The position numbers and the translations under genes are program-made. Below the pieces are notes generated by a model. The model had not been told where the DNA came from. It searched no databases and was given only the letters and a program-made list of their open reading frames with translations. Positions 17,158-26,890 of a DNA stretch of 64,000 nucleotides are shown here, in pieces. The stretch comes from Cyclobacteriaceae bacterium. GTDB lineage: Bacteria; Bacteroidota; Bacteroidia; Cytophagales; Cyclobacteriaceae. The stretch covers positions 31,570 through 95,569 of the forward strand of contig JAFIEV010000022.1 in the NCBI GenBank assembly GCA_020832305.1, written 5' to 3'. Position 1 is the stretch's first letter. Every line of letters begins with the position of its first letter.

Positions 17158-19671
17158 TCATACATTCAGCTTACTTAGTAACTTACCCAAACCGGTTAGC
17201 AAACCCTTGATGTCATCTTCATTATCCACCGGGATCTTCATATAGGTCTTACCATTTTTTTCATCTTTTTCTGTGAGGTTGGTAACCAGGGAATCGATGG
17301 TGGCCGGGTTTTTCAACAATGCAGCAAACTGCTGTAAAACGTCAATTCCCGATTGATCAGATGAGGGAGCAGCTGCGACTGATTTTGAGGATTTTGTTAT
17401 GGGTTTTTCAGTTTCTACAATGTCGTCATCAAATAAATTGAGTTGATGCCCCTCTTGTAATTGATTGGTAACCGGAACCACAGCTTCAGCACTATTTTCA
17501 TCACGGATATCTTCCTCAGAAGCAATATGGCCTTCGAGCTGATCAGGCTTTTCATCAACAACCTCTGCCATTTGGTTCATAAATTCCTTGAATTTATCAT
17601 CCTTCATCATAATGGCATCTTCACCATCATCCAGTACACCGGCGGCCATAGAGGATTTGAATTTCAGTACATCCAGCATCTTGTGTTCGATGGTACCTGT
17701 GGCGACAAGGTTAACGATATTCACTTTCTTCTTTTGACCCATCCGGTAAATTCTGGCTATTCTTTGTTCTAAAACAGCCGGGTTCCAGGGTATATCGAGA
17801 TTGATGAGCCAGGCAGCTGATTGAAGATTAAGGCCTACGCCTCCCGCATCTGTTGATAAAAAGACCCTCGATTCAGGGTCATGCAAAAAGCTGTCGAGTA
17901 ATTCCTTTCTGTCTTTGGCGGGCACACCCCCATGCAGATTTTCATATTTTATCCCAAGTGCGTCCAGTTCCTGTGCCACCAAACGCGTCATTCTTTCCCA
18001 CTGACTAAAAATCACTACCTTTTCACCTTCCATGGAAAAAATCTCATCGAGCAGGCTCATCAACTCATCGATTTTTGTATCGTGCCTTGTCTTTTGATCA
18101 ATGATAAAAGTACTGTCACAGACCATGCGCATCATGTTAAGATTGATCAGAAGGCGCTGCCTGTCTTTTTCATTGAGAAAGCCCATTCTTCTCCATTTGA
18201 AAACCAATCTGCTAACGATGTCATAGGCCTCCTGATGTACCAAACTTTGCTCTTTTGTCATGGGCACGAATAGATTCTTATCCTGCCGGTCGGGGAGCTG
18301 ACTCATCACCTCCTTTTTGGTACGGCGGATCAAAATATCTGATAATAAAGCCCCAACGGCATTCAGATTTTTATATCCGATTACCTTACCGGTTTCTGGC
18401 TCGTATATCTGGTGTTCATGCAAAAAACGGTATAAAGCACCCAGCTTGAAAGGGTCAATAAACTGTACTATGGAATACAACTCTTCCAGTTTGTTTTCAA
18501 GAGGCGTGCCGGTAAGCACTATGCTGTATTCCGATTGTAGCTTCTTAATGTTCTGAGATATCTTGGTCTTCCAGTTTTTGATGCGTTGCGCTTCATCCAA
18601 TATAATGAGACCGGGCTCTGATTGATTAATCTGCTTCAGGTCATAGCCTACGGTATGATGACTCACAATTTTATAAAAATACTCAGGGTTACTATACTGA
18701 GGAATTCTTTGCAGGTGACCGCCTTCGATAACATGTGCCGAACTCTGGGTAAATTTTTCAATTTCCGATTTCCACTGGTATTTTAAAGAAGTTGGGCATA
18801 CGATTAACACACTTTCCAAACCAAATTCATTTTTCAAAACCTCTGCAATGGTAATGGCCTGCAAGGTTTTTCCGAGTCCCATTTCATCAGCGATCAGGCT
18901 TTTGCCTGATAAAATACCGAATTGCACGCCTTCTTTTTGATATGGGTGTAAATCAGCCTCCACAAAACTACGGAGCATGCCATTTTGCAGTTTTTCAGCA
19001 TGCTTTTCAAGCCATTTTTTTCTCTGATTTCTGGAGCGCACTTCCAGAATGTAAGTCAGTGCATCTTCATAGCACCGAAAATCGGGATTGATTTTTTTAG
19101 CTACGGATAAAAATTCATCGATATTATCAAATGCCGATTCAAGTAAAGTTCCCTCTATAAAGAAAGGCGCTGCCAAAGCTTCCATTTGAGCTTTATCATC
19201 ACTGCCAATGCGTAAACGAACTTTTCTTCCGTCGCTGGTATATTGTAAGTAAAGGGATGAGTAAGGGGGATTGTATGTTTCTTTCAGCAGGGTTTTGATA
19301 CCCCTTTTTTTATACAAATGGAGCCAAACTGCTTCTATGTGTTTACAAGTGCCCAGTCCGTTGGTTTTGAAATCATAGCATTCACAAAAATTGTAATTAT
19401 GTCCCTGTTGAATTTGTTTTTCATTGCTTCGAATGGCTACTTTATAGGTGTTTTGCGTTGCCGGATTATGCACCGAAAAGTCTGAGTAGACAGGATGGGT
19501 GCCTATATTTCGAATCTCAAAGGTATTATTTGCAGCAAATTGCCTGCGCAACGCTGCCTGCCATTGATCAAGGCTAAGTTCTTCGGGTCTCTTGTGATAT
19601 GAAACGACGGGCTTTTTTTTATTTATTTTGGACTTACTTCTGGTTTTTGACTTAGAGCTTACAGGTTTCAT
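17158..19671 (-). CDS. SNF2/Rad54-family helicase with SWIM zinc finger
   Basis: An 837-residue cytoplasmic ATPase. The N-terminus is strongly basic (residues 1-22). A SWIM zinc-finger lies at about 92-115 (CECYDF, then CKHIEAVW). The SNF2 core follows, with Walker A DEMGLGKT at about 260-270, DEAQ at about 357-361, and the helicase C-terminal lobe at about 530-680 (VFLSTDAGGVGLNLQSA, QRIARIYRMGQKKKVNI). Residues 700-837 are acidic and low in complexity. Bacterial SWIM-SNF2 proteins are DNA or nucleoprotein translocases whose precise role is not established. It stands alone here and is not next to restriction or defence genes, so a housekeeping role in transcription or repair is more likely. 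Confidence 0.92.
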   Translation of the reverse strand: MKPVSSKSKTRSKSKINKKKPVVSYHKRPEELSLDQWQAALRRQFAANNTFEIRNIGTHPVYSDFSVHNPATQNTYKVAIRSNEKQIQQGHNYNFCECYDFKTNGLGTCKHIEAVWLHLYKKRGIKTLLKETYNPPYSSLYLQYTSDGRKVRLRIGSDDKAQMEALAAPFFIEGTLLESAFDNIDEFLSVAKKINPDFRCYEDALTYILEVRSRNQRKKWLEKHAEKLQNGMLRSFVEADLHPYQKEGVQFGILSGKSLIADEMGLGKTLQAITIAEVLKNEFGLESVLIVCPTSLKYQWKSEIEKFTQSSAHVIEGGHLQRIPQYSNPEYFYKIVSHHTVGYDLKQINQSEPGLIILDEAQRIKNWKTKISQNIKKLQSEYSIVLTGTPLENKLEELYSIVQFIDPFKLGALYRFLHEHQIYEPETGKVIGYKNLNAVGALLSDILIRRTKKEVMSQLPDRQDKNLFVPMTKEQSLVHQEAYDIVSRLVFKWRRMGFLNEKDRQRLLINLNMMRMVCDSTFIIDQKTRHDTKIDELMSLLDEIFSMEGEKVVIFSQWERMTRLVAQELDALGIKYENLHGGVPAKDRKELLDSFLHDPESRVFLSTDAGGVGLNLQSAAWLINLDIPWNPAVLEQRIARIYRMGQKKKVNIVNLVATGTIEHKMLDVLKFKSSMAAGVLDDGEDAIMMKDDKFKEFMNQMAEVVDEKPDQLEGHIASEEDIRDENSAEAVVPVTNQLQEGHQLNLFDDDIVETEKPITKSSKSVAAAPSSDQSGIDVLQQFAALLKNPATIDSLVTNLTEKDEKNGKTYMKIPVDNEDDIKGLLTGLGKLLSKLNV

Positions 19672-19837
19672 CGAAAATGTAGTTTAGGGATTTAAAAGAA
19701 ATCATTTTTTACATCAGTTAATAGTAAAAATTTATTTTTTAACCGGGCATAAAAAACCTTGAGACTTGTATTTAATACACATTGCTTGTACTTTTAAACC
19801 GGTTAAAGAATTTCCCTTATTTTCTTCCGGAAATAGT

Positions 19838-20380
19838 ATGAACAGACGACTGGCGATAAAACAAGCAGCACTTTTAGGTGGTGCGGTTGCTTTTTTTTCC
19901 TCTTGTTCCGAGCAGGCAAAGAAGGCATCCATTGCATTGCAAAAACTGAATCTTAATGCCAAGGATGAAGAATTGCTGATGAAAATAGTCGAGGCTATAT
20001 TGCCTGCCAGTTCCAGCCCGGGAGCTGCACGTTTAAATGTACATCATTTTGTGCTGATCATGGTTGATGACTGTTTGAGTCCCCAGGACCAAAAGGTTTT
20101 TGTAGACGGACTGTACAGTATCGATGCTTTCTGTAAGCGCAATTTTGGAAAGCGCTTTGAAAAAAGTGATAAGCCCACACAGGCTGAAATGCTGACTGCC
20201 ATACAAAACAATCAGGACCTGAAAGAAAAAAAGGAAGGGGAGATAAAAATCATGAAATCCTTTGTCGGTATGTGCAAGCGGTATTCACTGCAGGGATTTA
20301 TGGGTTCTGAATATTACCTCACACAGATCATGCCCTACGAACTGGTACCGGGAAGGTATCATGGATGTGTTCCTGTATAA
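19838..20380 (+). CDS. Gluconate 2-dehydrogenase subunit 3 family protein
   Basis: A 180-residue exported protein. The start at 19838 gives a twin-arginine-like leader (NRRLAIKQAALLGGA) ending in FFSSC, so it may be a Tat-exported lipoprotein anchored at Cys23. The rest is the helical subunit-3 domain (KDEELLMKIVEAILPASSSPGA). It forms an operon with the GMC dehydrogenase 83 bases downstream. In the gluconate, lactose and glucoside-3-dehydrogenase complexes this small subunit is needed to export and stabilise the flavoprotein. Confidence 0.88.
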   Translation: MNRRLAIKQAALLGGAVAFFSSCSEQAKKASIALQKLNLNAKDEELLMKIVEAILPASSSPGAARLNVHHFVLIMVDDCLSPQDQKVFVDGLYSIDAFCKRNFGKRFEKSDKPTQAEMLTAIQNNQDLKEKKEGEIKIMKSFVGMCKRYSLQGFMGSEYYLTQIMPYELVPGRYHGCVPV

Positions 20381-20463
20381 TTGGTTTTTGAAGGCAATAT
20401 ACAACTTGTGAATTCTCAGATAGATCTTAATCATCCCCTTTACTCCATAATGAATTTCGCCCA

Positions 20464-22179
20464 ATGGCAAACCTTAATATTGACAGCATAAAAGACAGAA
20501 GTTTTGACGCAATAGTAATTGGCTCGGGTATCAGCGGCGGATGGGCCGCCAAAGAATTTACAGAACTCGGACTGAAAACGCTTATTCTGGAGCGAGGTCG
20601 CGATGTGCAACACCTGAAGGACTATCCTACTACGAATATGTTGCCCTGGGAATTTAAACATCACAATCAGGTGCCTTACGATATTATCAATGAAAATCCG
20701 GTTATAAGCAAGTGCTATGCTTTCAAAGAAGATGCCATGCATTTTTTTGTAAAGGACAAGGAGCACCCATATGTGCAGGAAAAGCCGTTTGACTGGATCA
20801 GAGGTTATCAGGTAGGAGGGAAATCTCTTATGTGGGCACGACATACCCAGCGATGGAGCGATCTGGATTTTGAAGGCCCGGCAAGGGATGGATTTGCTGC
20901 TGACTGGCCCATACGCTATAAAGACCTGACATCCTGGTATACCTACGTCGAAAAATTCGCTGGAATATCCGGCAATAGAGATGGGTTGGCAGAGCTGCCA
21001 GATGGCGATTTCCTGCCTCCGCATGAATTGAATTGTGTAGAAAAGTATTTCAAAAGTCATATAGCCAAACACTATCAAAACCAAAGGCATGTGATCATAG
21101 CCAGATGTGCCCACCTTACGGAGGTTAAGGATGTTCACAGGCAACAAAACAGGGGTTTGTGTATGAAGCGCGACCTCTGCCAGCGCGGGTGCCCTTTTGG
21201 CGGGTATTTCAGTAGTAATGCATCGACAATACCATGGGCCTTGAAAACCGGAAACCTCACGCTCCGTCCGCATTCGGTAGTAGAATCTGTCATATACGAT
21301 GAGAACAAAGGTAGAGCTACGGGTGTGCGTATCATAGATGCCATCACCAAAGAAGCCATAGATTATTTCGCCAATGTGATTTTTGTTAATGCCAGCGCCC
21401 TCAATACCAATTTGATACTGCTTAACTCCAAATCGAGCCGTTTTCCCGATGGTCTGGGAAATGATAATGGTCTGCTTGGGAAATATGTGGCTTTTCATAA
21501 TTATCGGGCCCGCGTGTCAGGTACTTATGATGGCTACCCAAACCATACTACCGATGGCCGAAGGCCTACCAGTGCCTATATTCCAAGATTTCGAAATTTG
21601 TACAGGCAGGAGACAGACTTTTTGCGGGGCTATGCCGCAGGCTTCGGAGCAGGAAGGGCTCTTCAACGCGATCTGAGTGGTTTTGGTGAAGCCTTAAAAA
21701 ATGAAATTCTCAAAAAAGACCTGGGCCCATGGCGGGTGGGTTCTCATATGATGGGTGAAACCATACCCAAGGAAAGCAACTATGTGAAACTTGATTCAAA
21801 TGCCAAAGACGAATGGGGCATTCCGCAATTGAAGATATCAGTGGATTACGACGACAATGATGAAAAAATGGTGAAAGACTATATTGAGCAAATCTCAGAG
21901 ATGTTTGCTTCAGCAGGGTTTACAGATATCAGGTCAACCGATTCAAAACAAGCTCCCGGACTAGATATACATGAAATGGGTGGTGTACGCATGGGTAATG
22001 ATCCCAAAACCTCCCTGCTCAATAAATGGAACCAGTTGCACGCCTGCAAAAACGTATTTGTAACAGATGGTGCCTGTATGACCTCTACCAGTACCCAGAA
22101 TCCTTCGCTGACCTATATGGCCTTTGCTGCCCGCTCGGCACATTATGCCGTAGAAGAAATGAAAAAGAGAAATTTGTAA
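20464..22179 (+). CDS. GMC-family FAD-dependent sugar/alcohol dehydrogenase
   Basis: A 571-residue flavoprotein. The dinucleotide-binding motif is at about residues 15-30 (VIGSGISGGWAAKEF). C-terminal GMC motifs are HEMGGVRMG at about 502-510 and TSTQNPSLTYMAFAARSAH near 545-563. It has no signal peptide of its own and is probably carried out by the Tat leader of the preceding subunit-3 protein. This pairing is known from FAD-dependent glucoside 3-dehydrogenases, lactose dehydrogenase and gluconate dehydrogenase, which oxidise sugars in the periplasm and pass electrons to a cytochrome. No cytochrome c subunit is adjacent. The substrate is not evident. Confidence 0.9.
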   Translation: MANLNIDSIKDRSFDAIVIGSGISGGWAAKEFTELGLKTLILERGRDVQHLKDYPTTNMLPWEFKHHNQVPYDIINENPVISKCYAFKEDAMHFFVKDKEHPYVQEKPFDWIRGYQVGGKSLMWARHTQRWSDLDFEGPARDGFAADWPIRYKDLTSWYTYVEKFAGISGNRDGLAELPDGDFLPPHELNCVEKYFKSHIAKHYQNQRHVIIARCAHLTEVKDVHRQQNRGLCMKRDLCQRGCPFGGYFSSNASTIPWALKTGNLTLRPHSVVESVIYDENKGRATGVRIIDAITKEAIDYFANVIFVNASALNTNLILLNSKSSRFPDGLGNDNGLLGKYVAFHNYRARVSGTYDGYPNHTTDGRRPTSAYIPRFRNLYRQETDFLRGYAAGFGAGRALQRDLSGFGEALKNEILKKDLGPWRVGSHMMGETIPKESNYVKLDSNAKDEWGIPQLKISVDYDDNDEKMVKDYIEQISEMFASAGFTDIRSTDSKQAPGLDIHEMGGVRMGNDPKTSLLNKWNQLHACKNVFVTDGACMTSTSTQNPSLTYMAFAARSAHYAVEEMKKRNL

Positions 22180-22571
22180 GATTTGATTATCGGCAAAAAA
22201 CAGAATTAAATAATCAAAGGAGCTAAAGGAAGAGGTGCACGTAATCCAGGAATTAACCAGGGAGGGTTACAGTGTGCCTATTTGTTCGTATTTTGTGTCT
22301 TTTTAAATAGCCGAAAAAGCTTTTTTACTTGTATTATTTCCAGCTGATAAAAATTCTGTTTTTATATACTTCAGGACAATATCAACAAATACAATAGCGA
22401 CATTCCCAACGAATTAATGGTATTATACAGCATTGCCTATCGTTATCCCGAGGAACCGGAGTTTTCGTATCGGCACACCAATTCTTATGTGTTTTTTATA
22501 AAAACTTCGTTTGAATAGGCAGGTCTGCATTTTTTGAACTGTTGAAAAGGCGACAGGCATCTCAATCTGCC
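22180..22571. other. Intergenic region with a short coding-like fragment
   Basis: About 390 bases lie between two convergent genes. From about 22348 to 22515 one plus-strand frame is open and ends in a stop. It translates to a protein-like sequence (IPNELMVLYSIAYRYPEEPE, then SYRHTNSYVFFIKTSFE) but has no start at its upstream end. It may be the decayed 3' end of a gene whose identity I cannot tell. No terminator was recognised. Confidence 0.4.
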
Positions 22572-23708
22572 TTATTTCTGGTATAATGCAGCTATTACCT
22601 GAATGGCTATATTCACTTCATCAATGGTATTCATGGCACTGAAAGAAAACCGGATGGCACCCATTTCATCTGGTAGTTTAATGGCCTCCAGTACATGTGA
22701 ACCTATGCTGCTGCCACTGGCGCAGGCGCTTCCGCCAGAAACAGATATTTGATTGATGTCGAGGTTGAAAAGTAACATATCATTGTCGTCGATGCCTGGC
22801 ATGGCAATATTCAGGATACCAGGCAAACTATGATTTGGATCACCCAGTGCTTTTATATCAGGCATAAGCCTTTGCAAGCCCTCCTGCATGGCTTTTTTGA
22901 GTTGTGAGATTTGCGCTACATGATCATCCATATTTTCCATAGCCAGTTCCAGCGCCCGGGCCATTCCTATGATACCACTTACATTTTCGGTGCCGCCTCG
23001 CATATTTCTCTCCTGTCCACCGCCAATCATCATTGGAGGTACGTGGAATCCGCTTTTGACAATCAGAAAGCCGACGCCCTTGGGGCCGTGGAATTTATGA
23101 GCTGATCCTACTATGGAATGTACCTTTATTTTTTGTAAATCAAGCGGGAGATAGGGCACGGTTTGTACCGTATCGGAATGAAAGACAGCATCATAGCCTG
23201 CACATAATTCTCCTATTCTTTCTATATCGGCAATATTGCCAATTTCATTATTGCCATGCATAAGGGATACCAATGCACCAGGATAAGTCTTTAACAAAGA
23301 TTCCAGCTCATCCCAATCAAAATTTCCGAATTCATCCACATGCAACAGATGCAATTGGATTTCACCTTCGGCAGCCATGTGCTCGAGGGTGTGAATTACG
23401 GCGTGGTGTTCGATGGGCGACGAGATTACATGGCGAATGGCACGGAACTTTACAGCGCCCCGCAAATAGGTATTGTCAGCTTCTGTGGCGCCGCTGGTAA
23501 AAAATACTTCAGAAGGAGAGACATTGAATCTATTGGCAACCTTTCGCCGGGCTTTTTCTATGGCCGAACGAACCTCCCGGCCGTGGCCATGTATCGAAGA
23601 AGGGTTGCCAAATTGATTTAAAAGAAAAGGCATCATGGCTTCTGCAACCTCAGGGTGTACGGGCGTAGTAGCGGCATTATCAAAGTAAATCCTTTTCCCT
23701 TTGTCCAT
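22572..23708 (-). CDS. Cysteine desulfurase family aminotransferase (NifS/IscS-like)
   Basis: A 378-residue PLP enzyme. It starts with IYFDNAATTPVHPEV. The PLP lysine is Lys205 in SAHKFHGPKGVGF, and the persulfide cysteine is Cys329 in GGSACASGSSIG. Such enzymes take sulfur from cysteine for Fe-S clusters, thiolated tRNA or other cofactors. No iscU, sufU or mnmA is adjacent, so the acceptor is not evident. It starts six bases after the stop of glmM and is probably co-transcribed with it. Confidence 0.9.
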   Translation of the reverse strand: MDKGKRIYFDNAATTPVHPEVAEAMMPFLLNQFGNPSSIHGHGREVRSAIEKARRKVANRFNVSPSEVFFTSGATEADNTYLRGAVKFRAIRHVISSPIEHHAVIHTLEHMAAEGEIQLHLLHVDEFGNFDWDELESLLKTYPGALVSLMHGNNEIGNIADIERIGELCAGYDAVFHSDTVQTVPYLPLDLQKIKVHSIVGSAHKFHGPKGVGFLIVKSGFHVPPMMIGGGQERNMRGGTENVSGIIGMARALELAMENMDDHVAQISQLKKAMQEGLQRLMPDIKALGDPNHSLPGILNIAMPGIDDNDMLLFNLDINQISVSGGSACASGSSIGSHVLEAIKLPDEMGAIRFSFSAMNTIDEVNIAIQVIAALYQK

Positions 23709-23714
23709 TTTTCA

Positions 23715-25100
23715 TCAGGGGGATACAATTTCTTTAATATCGCTGATAATTTTTGCGGCAAGGTGATCGGCGGTTGCCTGGGAATCTGATTCAGTATAAA
23801 TGCGGATGATGGGTTCTGTATTTGATTTTCGCAGGTGAACCCATTCATTTTCAAAGTCAATTTTAACGCCATCAACGGTATTGACAGGCATTTTATGATA
23901 CCGATCCTTGATTTGCACCAATATATTGTCTACATCTATATCGGGTGTGAGCTCAATTTTATTCTTTGACAGGTAGTAGTTTGGGTATTTTGATCTCAAA
24001 AAAGAAACAGATTTTCCAAAATTAGCCAGGTGACTAAGGAACAGCGCAATACCGACCAGTGCATCCCTGCCATAGTGAAAATCGGGATAAATTACGCCTC
24101 CATTTCCTTCCCCGCCAATAACGGCATTTACCGCTTTCATTTTTTCCACTACATTAACTTCACCTACTGCTGAAGCAAAATATTCACCACCATGTTTTTG
24201 TGTTATATCACGCAGCGCCCGCGTTGATGACAGATTCGATACGGTATTGCCTTGTGCGTGCAAAAGTATATAATCAGCCACGGCTACCAGGGTATATTCT
24301 TCACCAAAAGGGGATCCATCTTCATTATATATGGCAAGTCGGTCTACATCGGGATCAACGACGAGGCCCAGATCGAAATTTCCGTCTTCCAAAACTCCGG
24401 CAATGTGGGTTAGATTTTCAGGCAAGGGCTCCGGATTGTGAGGAAATATTCCGTTTGGTTCACAATAGAGCTCTTCAATTTTGCCAACCCCCAGGGCCTG
24501 CAGCAATTTGGGTACGGCAATGCCACCTGTAGAATTGACACAATCTATTACCACCCTGAAATTTCGGTTTCTGATGGCTTCCACATCTACCAGCGGCAAT
24601 TGCAGGATCATGTCAATATGCCGGTCAATATAGTCATCTATCCTGCTATAGGTGCCAAGTTTTTTTGGCTCAGCAAATTTTACATCCCGGCTATCTGCCA
24701 GCCTCAGCACCTCAGCGCCATCTTCAGCAGAAATAAATTCACCCTGGTGGTTGAGCAGTTTTAAGGCGTTCCATTGCCCGGGGTTATGACTGGCGGTAAT
24801 TATAACCCCACCGGCCGCCTGTTCATGGGTTACTGCCAATTCTACTGTGGGGGTTGTGGAAAGACCGAGGTCTACCACATCAAGCCCCAGACTGCGGAGG
24901 CTGTAAGCCACCAGCCCAGATATCAACTCACCGGAAATACGGGCATCTCTGCCAATGATTACTTTTTTAAGATCAGTCTTGCTTTTGAGCAATTGGCCGA
25001 AAGCGCTGGTAAATTTTACAACATCGACCGGACTGAGACTCTCTCCCTGGGCTCCACCGATGGTGCCGCGGATACCCGAAATGGATTTAATTAGTGCCAA
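23715..25100 (-). CDS. glmM: Phosphoglucosamine mutase
   Basis: A 461-residue alpha-D-phosphohexomutase. The N-terminal SISGIRGTIGG is followed by the phosphoserine loop with Ser104 in ITASHNPGQWNA, the metal loop DPDVDRLAI at about 245-253, the sugar-binding loop GEGNGGVI at about 330-337, and the phosphate-binding RKSNTEPIIRIY near 438. The family converts glucosamine-6-phosphate to glucosamine-1-phosphate for peptidoglycan and LPS precursors. Phosphomannomutase activity cannot be excluded, because Bacteroidota GlmM and ManB look alike. It is first in an operon with the cysteine desulfurase. Confidence 0.85.
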   Translation of the reverse strand: MALIKSISGIRGTIGGAQGESLSPVDVVKFTSAFGQLLKSKTDLKKVIIGRDARISGELISGLVAYSLRSLGLDVVDLGLSTTPTVELAVTHEQAAGGVIITASHNPGQWNALKLLNHQGEFISAEDGAEVLRLADSRDVKFAEPKKLGTYSRIDDYIDRHIDMILQLPLVDVEAIRNRNFRVVIDCVNSTGGIAVPKLLQALGVGKIEELYCEPNGIFPHNPEPLPENLTHIAGVLEDGNFDLGLVVDPDVDRLAIYNEDGSPFGEEYTLVAVADYILLHAQGNTVSNLSSTRALRDITQKHGGEYFASAVGEVNVVEKMKAVNAVIGGEGNGGVIYPDFHYGRDALVGIALFLSHLANFGKSVSFLRSKYPNYYLSKNKIELTPDIDVDNILVQIKDRYHKMPVNTVDGVKIDFENEWVHLRKSNTEPIIRIYTESDSQATADHLAAKIISDIKEIVSP

Positions 25101-25174
25101 TAGAGATTACCTTTAAAAAATGGATAATATTACGACTTTCTTGTGCCGGAGTTTAAGGGCTCCGGAAGGATAAT

Positions 25175-25408
25175 TCAACGGTTTAATACTTTGTGCACTG
25201 GATTTTCTTCTTCTTCCCTGCCGCAAGCTGAATCCTCTTCACCTACTTTTTTGCCACAGTATCCACAGGTTGCTCCTTCCTTGTTCAGAAAAGGATTCTG
25301 GGATGCACAAGTGCCTTTAAACTTGCCATCTTTCAGGAAAATCAAGCGTACCGACATCAGCACAAAAAAAAGTGCTACAAAACCTATTCCTATTAGTATG
25401 GTTGCCAT
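25175..25408 (-). CDS. Small membrane-anchored protein with a cysteine motif
   Basis: A 77-residue protein with one N-terminal transmembrane helix (about residues 3-24, ILIGIGFVALFFVLMSVRLIF). A short soluble part follows, with Cys-Ser-like spacing GTCASQNPF, CGYCGKK and DSACG. The CxxC resembles a small metal or redox site. It is a recurrent small protein of Bacteroidota without an assigned function. It lies between the dxr-rseP terminator and glmM on the same strand and probably has its own promoter. Confidence 0.75.
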   Translation of the reverse strand: MATILIGIGFVALFFVLMSVRLIFLKDGKFKGTCASQNPFLNKEGATCGYCGKKVGEEDSACGREEEENPVHKVLNR

Positions 25409-25450
25409 TATGATTAATATTTTACAATTGCAAAGGTAAATGTCTTTATG

Positions 25451-25491
25451 AAAAAAACGCCAAAACCAATCATCTGTTTATGGTTTTGGCG
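25451..25491 (-). terminator. Rho-independent terminator of the GH3-dxr-rseP operon
   Basis: A perfect 11-bp stem (CGCCAAAACCA at 25458-25468 with its complement at 25481-25491) and a 12-base loop. On the minus strand seven T follow (25457-25451). Confidence 0.85.
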
Positions 25492-25552
25492 ATTAAATTT
25501 TTAATTATTTCAATATAACCCTATGGTTAACTGAAAAAGCTGTTTTTTATCC

Positions 25553-26890
25553 TTAGAATATTTCCTGAATGATGTCATTAAAAATAACAAAGGCCATAAG
25601 CCCAAGGAGTAATACCATTCCGACTTTTTGCGCATTTTCGAGAAATTTATCAGAAGGTTTTCTTCCCGATACAATTTCATACATTAAAAATGCCACATGT
25701 CCGCCATCTAAAGCGGGGATAGGCAGAAAATTCATAAAGGCAAGTACCATAGACAGGAGACCGGTTAAGGTCCAGAAGCGTGTCCAATCCCAGGTGGTAC
25801 CAAATTCTTTCATAATACCCAGGGGACCTCTTACTGATTTAGCCGGATTGAGTTCGCCTTTAAACATTTTTCCAAAGGCTTTCATATTGAGCCATACGAC
25901 ACTAAAGGCCCGGGTGGTACCCAGTGGAATGGCCTGGGCGAGAGAATAATTGACTTCTGAATATTCGAGTAAAAATTCAGGGAAGAATCCGATGGTTCCT
26001 TCCTCGCTCACCTGCACGGGTATAGATAGTTCCTGAAGGTTTTGATCACTTTCACCACGTTGCAGTAAAACATTTACTTCCTTGCCCTTATATCCGGAGA
26101 GCACTTCCTGAATCTGATGAAAATACACCACTGGTTCACCTTCTACTTCAAGAAGCCGGTCTCCCTTGCTTATGCCGGCTTTAGAAGCCCCGGAGTTAAT
26201 CATAACATCACCTACCTTATAGGGGCGCATAGGCTCTATAAACCTGAAGTTTCGTTTGTCTGAAAACCTTTCTATAAACCCTACCGGTATTTGTATTTCA
26301 ACCATTTCACCATTCCGGTCTACGGTGTAATAACTATTGCTTTCCAACAAGACATCTGCACTGAGCACATCACTGAATCGGTCATAGTCCTTTCCATTGA
26401 TTTTTAAAATTTTGTCTCCGGTTTTAAAGCCAATTTCTTCACCCAGTTCATAGGCTACAATACCATGCTTGTTTACCTGGTCTTTGGTGTAGTAAATTTC
26501 TCCCTGGCTGTAAACAAGCATTACAAACACGATTATTCCGGTAATCACATTTAAAATAATACCGGCCATCATTACAATAAGCCTTTGCCAGGCAGGTTTT
26601 GATCTGAATTCCCAATCTTTCGGTTCTTCTTTCATCTGGTTGGTGTCCATCGACTCATCGATCATACCTGATATTTTCACATAACCTCCCAGTGGTATAG
26701 CACCAATGGAGTACCGGGTTTCGCCGTATTGAAATGAAAAAATCCTGGGAGGAAAACCGATCGAAAACTGTTCTACGCGCATTCCAAACATTTTGGCAGC
26801 GATCATGTGACCAAACTCATGAATACCTACCAGAATTGAAAGGCCCAAGATCATCTGGGCCACCATTACTATTATATCTAAACTTGCCAT
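25553..26890 (-). CDS. rseP: RseP-type site-2 zinc metalloprotease
   Basis: A 445-residue inner-membrane protease. The zinc motif HEFGH is at residues 24-28 in the first helix. One or two PDZ-like domains lie between about 130 and 320 (GDKILKING and GDRLLEVEGEPV). The third metal ligand motif LPIPALDGGHV is near residue 390, followed by two more helices. It cleaves transmembrane segments of anti-sigma factors or remnant signal peptides inside the bilayer. A role in releasing FecI-type sigma factors is known in other bacteria and is possible here. Its ATG overlaps the dxr stop by one base (TAATG), so the two are translationally coupled. Confidence 0.94.
   Translation of the reverse strand: MASLDIIVMVAQMILGLSILVGIHEFGHMIAAKMFGMRVEQFSIGFPPRIFSFQYGETRYSIGAIPLGGYVKISGMIDESMDTNQMKEEPKDWEFRSKPAWQRLIVMMAGIILNVITGIIVFVMLVYSQGEIYYTKDQVNKHGIVAYELGEEIGFKTGDKILKINGKDYDRFSDVLSADVLLESNSYYTVDRNGEMVEIQIPVGFIERFSDKRNFRFIEPMRPYKVGDVMINSGASKAGISKGDRLLEVEGEPVVYFHQIQEVLSGYKGKEVNVLLQRGESDQNLQELSIPVQVSEEGTIGFFPEFLLEYSEVNYSLAQAIPLGTTRAFSVVWLNMKAFGKMFKGELNPAKSVRGPLGIMKEFGTTWDWTRFWTLTGLLSMVLAFMNFLPIPALDGGHVAFLMYEIVSGRKPSDKFLENAQKVGMVLLLGLMAFVIFNDIIQEIF

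Noticed and set aside
17158..19671. SWIM-SNF2 helicase considered as part of a phage-defence island
   Set aside because: No nuclease, methylase or other defence gene is adjacent. The neighbours are metabolic genes.
20440..21498. Long minus-strand open frame opposite the GMC dehydrogenase gene
   Set aside because: It lies entirely antisense to a strongly conserved flavoprotein gene. Its product has the composition of an antisense reading and no recognisable domain.
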